From: Verrucomicrobiales bacterium
GTDB taxonomy: Bacteria > Verrucomicrobiota > Verrucomicrobiia > Verrucomicrobiales > DEV007
DNA: 12,543 nt
Direction: 5' to 3'
NCBI GenBank assembly: GCA_013911195.1
Contig: JACETS010000067.1
Location: 1-12,543, forward strand
Position numbers and translations under genes: made by a program. Below, piece after piece: positions 1-6,498 of this stretch. The first letter of the stretch is position 1; each line of letters starts with the position of its first letter. Under the pieces are notes generated by a model, which saw nothing but the letters and a program-made list of their open reading frames with translations, did no database searches and was not told the DNA's origin.

Positions 1-865
1 ACCAGCTGCTCCAGTAGGTTCATGGGAATCTCCAGCCCAAGCGTGGGCAATGAGCCAAGCTCAGCTAACTTGGTATAGAGAAATGGAGAAAGACGGTCAA
101 CTACGTCAAATATTGACCGCGAAAGCTCTCAAAGAGCATATAAAAGAATGGAATGAATCTCCTTCGACAACTCCCATCGGTTATATTCTAAGTTTAGAAG
201 GTGCCGATTCTTTAATTGATATCTCTTATTTAGAAACTGCCTATAATTACGGACTTAGAGCAATTGGACTTTCACATTTTGGAAAAGGTAGATACGCACT
301 GGGACATGATTGTGATGGCAAACTCTCAGATATTGGCAAGGACCTTTTAAATGAAGTAAACAGATTAGGAATTATTTTAGATGTTACTCATCTATCAGAA
401 CCCAGCTTTTGGGAAGTAATGAATTCTTACGAGGGACCAGTCTGGGCGAGTCATCATAATTGTCGTTCATTAGTCGAGGATCCTAGACAATTGTCAGACA
501 AACAGATAAAGGCTCTTATTGACCGAGGATCGGTTATTGGTAGTGCTTTTGATGCTTGGATGCTCTCTCCAAATTGGATTAGAGGCAAATCCACTCCACT
601 AGGAGATGAAGTTTATATAAAGAACGTTGCCGACCACATTGATCACATTTGCCAAATAGCTGGTAATTCGAATCATTGTGGAATTGGTTCTGATCTTGAC
701 GGCGGATTCGGAACCGAACAATCACCAGGTGATTTAGATACTATTGCAGACATTCAGTCCCTAAATGAAATCTTAGGCAACCGCGGATACTCTAACAATG
801 ATGTCGATGCAATTATGAATGGAAATTTTATATCATTTTGCGCAAAATACCTACCCGCTGGATGA
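1..865 (+). CDS. Membrane-dipeptidase-like peptidase, family M19 (5' partial)
   Basis: A zinc metallopeptidase of the M19 (renal dipeptidase) family, which cleaves dipeptides and often accepts a D-residue at the C-terminal side. The frame is open to the left edge (first full codon at 2), so the N-terminus, including the expected HxD zinc motif and any signal peptide, is outside the window; the ATG at 50 is internal. Visible family landmarks: the bridging Glu in SLEGAD (codon 197-199), the zinc His in DVTHLSE (389-391), the second zinc His in WASHH (452-457), and the substrate-facing Asp in GIGSDLDGG (692-694). About 287 residues remain of a family that usually has 330-400. Its TGA overlaps the next gene's ATG (ATGA, 862-865), so the two are translationally coupled. 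The family call is firm. Substrate specificity is inferred only from the neighbouring D-amino-acid enzyme and transporter. Confidence 0.93.
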   Translation, partial: PAAPVGSWESPAQAWAMSQAQLTWYREMEKDGQLRQILTAKALKEHIKEWNESPSTTPIGYILSLEGADSLIDISYLETAYNYGLRAIGLSHFGKGRYALGHDCDGKLSDIGKDLLNEVNRLGIILDVTHLSEPSFWEVMNSYEGPVWASHHNCRSLVEDPRQLSDKQIKALIDRGSVIGSAFDAWMLSPNWIRGKSTPLGDEVYIKNVADHIDHICQIAGNSNHCGIGSDLDGGFGTEQSPGDLDTIADIQSLNEILGNRGYSNNDVDAIMNGNFISFCAKYLPAG

Positions 866-1119
866 ATATGGATGAAGGTCTAAAACAAACTAAAAAAGAG
901 GTGAAAATATTACTTCTTGGTTGGTTGGCTTTTGCATCCTGGGTTCTTATTTACTGCGGACTTGCAGCATATAACCAAGATCAGGAAAGTATTAAAATCA
1001 CCTTTGGTATGCCTTCATGGGTCTTTTGGGGAATCGCGATACCATGGATTTTCTCAATTATTTTTACGATTTTTTTCAGTCTTTTTGTGATGAAAGACAT
1101 TGATTACGAGGAAAAATGA
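862..1119 (+). CDS. YhdT-like small membrane protein (DUF997 type)
   Basis: An 85-residue protein with two hydrophobic membrane segments (about residues 16-36 and 53-77), a charged N-terminus and a C-terminal tail ending KDIDYEEK. In layout and in the tail (E. coli YhdT has RDIPLEDD after its second segment) it resembles YhdT/DUF997, whose gene sits directly before panF in enterobacteria. Here too it precedes a PanF-like symporter, which supports a role as accessory subunit or partner of that transporter; its exact function is unknown in the family. I chose the ATG at 862, in the ATGA overlap with the dipeptidase stop; another ATG lies two codons on at 868, and an in-frame ATG at 838 would overlap the dipeptidase by 28 bases and is less likely. 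Its own TGA overlaps the symporter ATG (1116-1119). The similarity was judged by eye. Confidence 0.8.
   Translation: MNMDEGLKQTKKEVKILLLGWLAFASWVLIYCGLAAYNQDQESIKITFGMPSWVFWGIAIPWIFSIIFTIFFSLFVMKDIDYEEK
1108..1112 (+). promoter_or_regulatory. Short-spaced Shine-Dalgarno for the symporter
   Basis: GAGGA lies three bases before the ATG at 1116, inside the last codons of the YhdT-like gene. The spacing is shorter than ideal, so initiation probably also relies on ribosomes finishing the upstream gene at the ATGA overlap. Confidence 0.35.
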
Positions 1120-2948
1120 ATTCTGCACTGATTAGTTTTGGAATTTATATGATTTTTGTATTCCTGCTTGCATGGATTGCAGGCAGAAAAAGCTTAAAGA
1201 GTGATTCCTTCGTTAGTGAATATTTTCTTGGTGGAAGAGCTCTCGGGCTTTGGGCCTTCGCTCTTACATTTGCAACAACAAACGCTTCAGGCGGAAGTTT
1301 CATGGGCTTTCCTGCAAGGATATATACTCATGGGTGGGTATTAGCTTTATGGATCGCTGGTTACATGACTGTACCTTTCATTGCGATTGGAATACTGGGA
1401 AAAAGAATCAACCATGTAGCACGAAAATCAGGTTCAATAACCTTACCTGAAGTTCTTGGCAAACAACTCAAAAGTGATGCAGTAACATTAGTTGCTACTG
1501 GTATCATCATATTGTTTATGTTTTTTTACTTACTAGCCCAGTTCAAAGCAGGAGGAATGATTCTCATCACCTTACTTGGTGAAGAACCTTTGTTTAAAGA
1601 GGGAACTCTTATAATGGCAAGATTTACTCCAGATTGGCTTGATCCGGAGTACCTTCTCACCTTGGTTATTTTTTCAATCGGCGTCATTGGCTATGTTGTA
1701 TATGGTGGCTTTAGAGCGGTAGTATGGACAGACGTCATGCAGGGAGTAATCATGTTTATCGGTGTCGCCATAATGTTAATTCTTGCACTAAATCAGGTAG
1801 GAGGCCTGAGCAACGCCACCGAGAAACTCAGTGAAATGTCTCCACCAAAAAAAGGAAAAGTTATTTTTGAACAAAATAGCGAAAATTCAGACGAAGATAT
1901 CTATATCAAAAAAGGAGGATTTTATGTGACTAATAATAATGAGCATATCATCACCCCCTTATCTTCATTAACCATTAAAAAAACCTCAATAAAACCCACT
2001 GAAATTGATGCCTATATCTATGAACGTTCAATTATATCAGATCCAATAAAAGACATTTCAGCCAAGATAATGAGCCAAGATAACTTTGCTTACGGTTCTA
2101 ATTCAAAAGGCGTTTATCTTAAAGCTCCTGGACCTGATCCTTCAAACACGACAGGATTTTTGGCGATAGTTACTGCACTCAGTTTTTTCATTTTTTGGCC
2201 CTTTGGAGGAACCGGACAGCCGGCAAACATGGTCAGACTCATGGCATTTAAGAATACCCAAGTCTTAAAAAAATCCCTCATCACTGTTGCGTTCTTTTAT
2301 TCATTTATTTATTTCTTTCTAGTCGTCATTTTTTGCTGCGCAAAGGTTTTAATGCCGGGCATGGAAGCTAACGCTGATCGTGTCATGCCTGAATTTGCCG
2401 AACTGCTCTCTAAAAATGCAGGAGTCCCATGGTTAGCGGGTTTACTCGTGGCCGCCCCTTTCGCAGCCATCATGTCGAGTGTAGACAGTTTTATACTAAT
2501 GGTTTCTTCATCTTTGGTTAGAGATGTTTATCAAAGATTTAATCCTGAAGCTTCTGAGAAGAAAATTAAAAGAATAAGTTATATAGTAACTTTCATGGTA
2601 GGCATTCTGGCTGTCATTGCTATTATTAATCCTCCTGCCTATCTTCAAGATTTAATTATTTTTGCTAGTGGCGGTTTAGCAGGATGCCTATTAATGCCCA
2701 TGGCTTTTTCCCTTTACTGGAACAAAACGACACCTCTAGCAGCGATAGCAGGAATGATTGGAGCTCTATTAATACACCTAAGCCTTACAATTATTGGTTA
2801 TTTCAAGACTGGAAAATTTAATCCATACGATTTCCTAGGAATGAATCCTTTCATATGGGATGTGGTGGGATCAGCTATTCTTATTATTGTTGTCTCATTT
2901 ATAAATGAGAGAAAAATTTCGGGCATCAAAGAACCTTCATTCCGATAA
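1116..2948 (+). CDS. Sodium:solute symporter, PanF/PutP-like, with large loop insert
   Basis: A 610-residue inner-membrane protein of the sodium:solute symporter (SSS) family, which couples solute uptake to sodium entry. Membrane segments are visible at about residues 4-22, 42-65, 73-95, 122-154, 180-197, 207-226, 346-364, 388-412, 437-470, 487-504, 511-533, 539-562 and 578-596. The family signature around AAPFAAIMSSVDS (446-458) supplies the Ser residues of the conserved sodium site. E. coli PanF has about 483 residues. Most of the excess is a hydrophilic, Lys/Ser/Asn-rich stretch at about 241-345 (nt 1836-2150), inserted after the VGGLSNA segment; by PutP topology this loop faces the periplasm. 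The preceding YhdT-like gene points to the PanF branch, while the flanking dipeptidase and D-amino-acid enzyme suggest an amino acid or similar substrate. Substrate is unproven. It starts in an ATGA overlap, and its TAA shares one base with the next ATG. Confidence 0.9.
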   Translation: MNSALISFGIYMIFVFLLAWIAGRKSLKSDSFVSEYFLGGRALGLWAFALTFATTNASGGSFMGFPARIYTHGWVLALWIAGYMTVPFIAIGILGKRINHVARKSGSITLPEVLGKQLKSDAVTLVATGIIILFMFFYLLAQFKAGGMILITLLGEEPLFKEGTLIMARFTPDWLDPEYLLTLVIFSIGVIGYVVYGGFRAVVWTDVMQGVIMFIGVAIMLILALNQVGGLSNATEKLSEMSPPKKGKVIFEQNSENSDEDIYIKKGGFYVTNNNEHIITPLSSLTIKKTSIKPTEIDAYIYERSIISDPIKDISAKIMSQDNFAYGSNSKGVYLKAPGPDPSNTTGFLAIVTALSFFIFWPFGGTGQPANMVRLMAFKNTQVLKKSLITVAFFYSFIYFFLVVIFCCAKVLMPGMEANADRVMPEFAELLSKNAGVPWLAGLLVAAPFAAIMSSVDSFILMVSSSLVRDVYQRFNPEASEKKIKRISYIVTFMVGILAVIAIINPPAYLQDLIIFASGGLAGCLLMPMAFSLYWNKTTPLAAIAGMIGALLIHLSLTIIGYFKTGKFNPYDFLGMNPFIWDVVGSAILIIVVSFINERKISGIKEPSFR

Positions 2949-4039
2949 TGAAAAAACTCCCTTTAACACTAAAAGAACCCGTTCCCTCTCCCTCTCTACT
3001 ATTAGATACTCACAAAGTAGAATCCAATATCGAACAGATGATTGGTATTGCGGGAGAAAATTTTAGAGAACGTTTGAGACCGCATCTTAAAACGCACAAA
3101 ATGAGTGCGCTCACAAAAATTCAAATTAAAAAAGGAATTACCAAGTTCAAAGCTTCAACCATCAAGGAAGCCGAGATGGCTGCCACGATTGAGGCAAAAG
3201 ATATTTTATTAGCACACCAACCGGTTGGCCCAAACATAGACAGGCTCAAAAATTTAGTAGAGAGCTTTCCAAAAACTTCTTTCGCCGCAATCACTGATAA
3301 CATTTCCACAGCTAAGACTATTGCAAAAAAGATAGGAGCACCAAGTCAACCATTTAGGTTATTCATTGATATAAATTGTGGAATGAACCGCACTGGAATC
3401 TCTTTTGATGAACCCATAGCGTCTCTGAGGGAAAGCATAGCAAATGATGATTCTTCGATATTCTCAGGCTTTCATATTTATGATGGTCATCTGCATCAGC
3501 CATCAATCGATTCCAGAAAAAAATCTGTATTAGAAATAAGAGAACAAATTGTCAACCATCTCAAACCTTCTACTAATGATGAAGTCATCGTGGGTGGATC
3601 GCCTACTTTTGCTCTCTGGGCCGAGCTATCGGAATGGAATCTAAGCCCCGGCACAGTCACACTTTGGGATCAGGGTTACTCCAATCTATTTCCTGATCTA
3701 AATTTTGAAATTGCAGCACACCTTCTCACTAGAGTGATTAGCAAACCTAATAAAAATCTTCTTTGCCTCGACCTAGGCCACAAATCAGTCGCTGCAGAAA
3801 ACCCAATTGAAAAGCGCGTATATTTTCCTGAAATAGAGACGTACAAAATAATTTCTCAGAGTGAAGAGCATCTGGTTATTGATTGTCCAGAAAGTGATAA
3901 ATTTGAAATCGGTCAACACCTAATTGGGTATCCTCAGCACATATGCCCTACAGTGGCCCTACATAGTAAAGCCAATCTGATTATCAATAACAATATTACG
4001 TCCAAGTCGTGGGAAGTAACTTCTAGAAACAGAGTCTAA
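2948..4039 (+). CDS. D-threonine aldolase / D-serine dehydratase-like PLP enzyme
   Basis: A 363-residue fold-type III PLP enzyme of the D-threonine aldolase/eukaryotic-type D-serine dehydratase group, with an alanine-racemase-like N-terminal barrel. RPHLKTHK (residues 44-51) holds the Schiff-base Lys, Lys48. GGSPTF (216-221) and the GTVTLWDQGY region (235-244) fit the phosphate-binding and C-terminal parts. PQHICPTV (329-336) provides His331 and Cys333 at the metal site; the His/Cys pair is like zinc D-serine dehydratases, whereas classical D-threonine aldolases have His/Asp. The expected reaction is metal-assisted cleavage or dehydration of a beta-hydroxy D-amino acid in the cytoplasm. It is the last gene of the operon: its ATG shares one base with the symporter TAA (TAATG, 2946-2950), and it ends 9 bases from the convergent RidA gene. 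No signal peptide is visible. Aldolase and dehydratase cannot be separated by eye. Confidence 0.88.
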   Translation: MKKLPLTLKEPVPSPSLLLDTHKVESNIEQMIGIAGENFRERLRPHLKTHKMSALTKIQIKKGITKFKASTIKEAEMAATIEAKDILLAHQPVGPNIDRLKNLVESFPKTSFAAITDNISTAKTIAKKIGAPSQPFRLFIDINCGMNRTGISFDEPIASLRESIANDDSSIFSGFHIYDGHLHQPSIDSRKKSVLEIREQIVNHLKPSTNDEVIVGGSPTFALWAELSEWNLSPGTVTLWDQGYSNLFPDLNFEIAAHLLTRVISKPNKNLLCLDLGHKSVAAENPIEKRVYFPEIETYKIISQSEEHLVIDCPESDKFEIGQHLIGYPQHICPTVALHSKANLIINNNITSKSWEVTSRNRV

Positions 4040-4048
4040 TTTTATGAG

Positions 4049-4513
4049 TTACTCTTTGAGTTCAATGATTAGCTCAATCTCAACAGCAATATTGCCAGGC
4101 AATGTATTTGCCGCGAGTGCACTTCTAGCACCAATCCCATCAGCTTCTCCAAAAACCTCTCCCATCAATTCACTAAAACCATTAACAACTTGAGGTTGTT
4201 GACAAAAGTCGTCAGTTGAATTGACTAGAGCCAATGTTTTAATAATTCGATTTATTCTACTAAGATCACCCAAGTTATCCTTCATTGTTCTTAGCAAGGC
4301 AAGGCCGACCTGCCTTGCTGCTTTTTTCCCATCTTCTAGGGATAGATCGTCTCCAACACGGCCAGTGATATACTTATCGTTACCAAGATAAGGACCATGG
4401 CCAGAAATGTATCCAATGTTACCAGTAACCACTATTGATTTATAAACACCACCTGGTGGAACTGAAGGAGGGAGTTCTAATCCTAATTCTTTAATTCTTG
4501 ATTCTGGATCCAT
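4049..4513 (-). CDS. RidA/YjgF/YER057c/UK114-family protein
   Basis: A 154-residue cytoplasmic protein of the Rid family, whose best-known member hydrolyses reactive enamine/imine intermediates made by PLP enzymes. The C-terminal block with GARSALAANTLPGNIAVEIE carries Arg130, matching the catalytic Arg105 of E. coli RidA, and an acidic pair at 145/147. The N-terminal GNIGYISGHGP matches the family's opening strands. It is about 25 residues longer than E. coli RidA, mainly in an N-terminal extension and a mid loop, as in the longer YjgF-like subgroup. It starts at an ATG 10 bases after the typA stop with no clear Shine-Dalgarno, so it is probably co-transcribed with typA. It converges on the D-threonine-aldolase-like gene, whose chemistry could produce RidA substrates, but it is not in that operon. 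Confidence 0.9.
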   Translation of the reverse strand: MDPESRIKELGLELPPSVPPGGVYKSIVVTGNIGYISGHGPYLGNDKYITGRVGDDLSLEDGKKAARQVGLALLRTMKDNLGDLSRINRIIKTLALVNSTDDFCQQPQVVNGFSELMGEVFGEADGIGARSALAANTLPGNIAVEIELIIELKE

Positions 4514-4523
4514 TGTACATTTT

Positions 4524-6347
4524 TTAGGTTGTCGCTTTACGAGACTCTCGTTTCCGTTCAGTGGCAGATAAAAGCCTCTTCCTTAGCCTAATATTGTCTG
4601 GAGTAGCTTCAACAAGTTCATCTGCTCCTATATATTCTATGGCTCTTTCAAGTGAAAACGTAACTGGTGGAGATAGCTGAATACCTTTACCATCTCCAGT
4701 GGAACGGTGATTTGTTAAGTGTTTTTCTTTGGTAGGATTTACAGGAAGATCATCAGCTCTTGGATTTTCTCCAACAATTTGTCCTTCATAAACGTTTTCA
4801 CCTGCTCCAATAAAAAGCTTACCTCTAGACTCCAGTGCATCCAAAGAATATGCCATTGAAATACCAGTCTCCATTGAGACTAAAGTACCAGAACTTCTAC
4901 CAGCGATTTCACCAGCAACTGGGGCATACTCTTTAAAAAGGTGAGACATTATACCATGTCCACTAGTCATATTAAGAAGCTCAAACTCAAATCCTATTAA
5001 ACCTCTGGTTGGTATAACCGCCTCAATCATTGATCCTGATCCAGAGGAATTCATATTTACAATATCACCTCTTCTGGCAGCTAAAGATTTCATAACTCCA
5101 CTGACATATTCTTCAGGAACCTCAACGTATAAAGTTTCGTAGGGTTCGATGAGAACATCATTCTCATCTCGCTTGGTTATAACCATGGGCCTAGAAACTA
5201 GCACCTCATACCCCTCTCTTCTCATTTCTTCAACCAAAACTGCAATCTGCATTGCACCACGGGCTGACACATTAAAAACTCCTGCAGTTTCACTGTCGCT
5301 TACCTCAATAGAAATATTGGTCTTTGTCTCTCTCATCAGCCTGTCTCTTATCTGTCGAGAAGTAACATACTTTCCTTCCTTCCCTGCAAATGGAGAATCA
5401 TTTACAGAAAATTGCATTTGGACGGTAGGAGGATCGATTTCTACAAAATCAATAAGTTCGGTTTCTTCATCGGCACTTAGCGTCTCCCCAATATTGACAT
5501 CTTCAAAACCTGAAATTCCAACAATGTTACCAGGTTCACCGACGGCTGAATCTTTGTACCCATTAACTCCACTATACTCGAATACTTTTGTAATTTTAAC
5601 TTCGCTAGCTTGACCGTCAGTACCAATCCTCCAGATCTTATCACCTTTTTTTACATTTCCTGCAACAACCTTACCAATTGCAACTCTACCAACATAATCA
5701 TCCCAATCGATATTACTCACTAACATTTTAAATGGACTGTCCTCAATTATTTCAGGACCATCTATTTGGTTTACAATAGTTTCAAGCAATGGAGTAACCC
5801 CATCCCTAGGATCCTCAAGATCCAGAACAAAATAACCTTCTTTTGCACTGCCGTATAAAAAAGGCGCTTCAAATTGTTTTTCGTTAGCCTCTAAATCAAG
5901 AAAGAGTTCCAACGTTCGGTCATGCACGCCCACGGGATTAGCATGGTCTCTATCAACTTTATTAACAATCACGATAGGGGCTAAACCCTGTGCAAGAGCT
6001 TTTCTAAGAACAAATCGTGTTTGAGCCTGAGGTCCCTCTGCTGCATCAACAATCAAAAGGACACCATCAACCATTTTCATCACTCTCTCAACTTCCCCAC
6101 CAAAATCAGCATGACCAGGTGTGTCTACAATGTTGATGATGTAATCATTCCAATGAATGGCCGTATTCTTTGCCTTGATAGTTATGCCTCTCTCTCTCTC
6201 TTGATCCATTGAATCCATAGCTCTTTCTTCAACCTCCTGATTATCTCTGTAAACACCACCTGCTTTAAGTAATAAATCAACAATAGTGGTTTTACCGTGA
6301 TCAACGTGTGCAATGATGGCTATGTTGCGGATATTTTTTGCTCTCAT
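4524..6347 (-). CDS. typA: Ribosome-binding translational GTPase TypA/BipA
   Basis: A 607-residue translational GTPase, the same length as E. coli TypA. It binds the 70S ribosome and helps ribosome assembly and stress adaptation, especially in the cold. G motifs: G1 AHVDHGKTT (residues 13-21), switch I ERGITIKAKNTAI (52-64), G3 DTPGH (75-79), G4 NKVD (129-132) and G5 SAKEG. EF-G-like domains and the TypA-specific C-terminal domain follow. I took the ATG at 6345-6347, giving MRAKNIRNIAII as in the family. The frame is open upstream to a TTG at 6402-6404, but those 19 extra residues do not resemble TypA. No clear Shine-Dalgarno precedes the ATG. It is followed after 10 bases by the RidA gene and is divergent from the sulfatase gene. 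Intact and ordinary. Confidence 0.97.
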   Translation of the reverse strand: MRAKNIRNIAIIAHVDHGKTTIVDLLLKAGGVYRDNQEVEERAMDSMDQERERGITIKAKNTAIHWNDYIINIVDTPGHADFGGEVERVMKMVDGVLLIVDAAEGPQAQTRFVLRKALAQGLAPIVIVNKVDRDHANPVGVHDRTLELFLDLEANEKQFEAPFLYGSAKEGYFVLDLEDPRDGVTPLLETIVNQIDGPEIIEDSPFKMLVSNIDWDDYVGRVAIGKVVAGNVKKGDKIWRIGTDGQASEVKITKVFEYSGVNGYKDSAVGEPGNIVGISGFEDVNIGETLSADEETELIDFVEIDPPTVQMQFSVNDSPFAGKEGKYVTSRQIRDRLMRETKTNISIEVSDSETAGVFNVSARGAMQIAVLVEEMRREGYEVLVSRPMVITKRDENDVLIEPYETLYVEVPEEYVSGVMKSLAARRGDIVNMNSSGSGSMIEAVIPTRGLIGFEFELLNMTSGHGIMSHLFKEYAPVAGEIAGRSSGTLVSMETGISMAYSLDALESRGKLFIGAGENVYEGQIVGENPRADDLPVNPTKEKHLTNHRSTGDGKGIQLSPPVTFSLERAIEYIGADELVEATPDNIRLRKRLLSATERKRESRKATT

Positions 6348-6498
6348 GAATTGATTGAAACAATTAAGGGAGCGGCACTTTGCACTAAAGCTAGAAACAG
6401 TCAATCTCTACTATTCATCTCACCCTATAATATCTACGAATTTTTAATGACGAAATACAATCCTTACTTCATCTTTAATCAAATATTCTCTACATCAA
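6348..6498. promoter_or_regulatory. Divergent intergenic region between typA and the sulfatase gene
   Basis: About 150 A/T-rich bases between two divergent genes, which must hold promoters for both. A perfect -10 hexamer TATAAT lies at 6426-6431 on the plus strand, 67 bases before the sulfatase ATG, but no good -35 hexamer sits 16-18 bases upstream of it. On the minus strand TTGACT (6404 to 6399) resembles a -35 box for typA, but the -10 position is poor. No operator palindrome or riboswitch-like structure was recognised. Confidence 0.25.

Noticed and set aside
5149..5613. 154-codon plus-strand ORF inside typA
   Set aside because: It is the antisense shadow of a highly conserved gene; its Ser/Thr/Leu-rich translation shows no family features.
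6348..6404. N-terminal 19-residue extension of TypA from a TTG start
   Set aside because: TypA proteins begin near the internal ATG at 6347, which gives exactly 607 residues; the extension has no conserved character.
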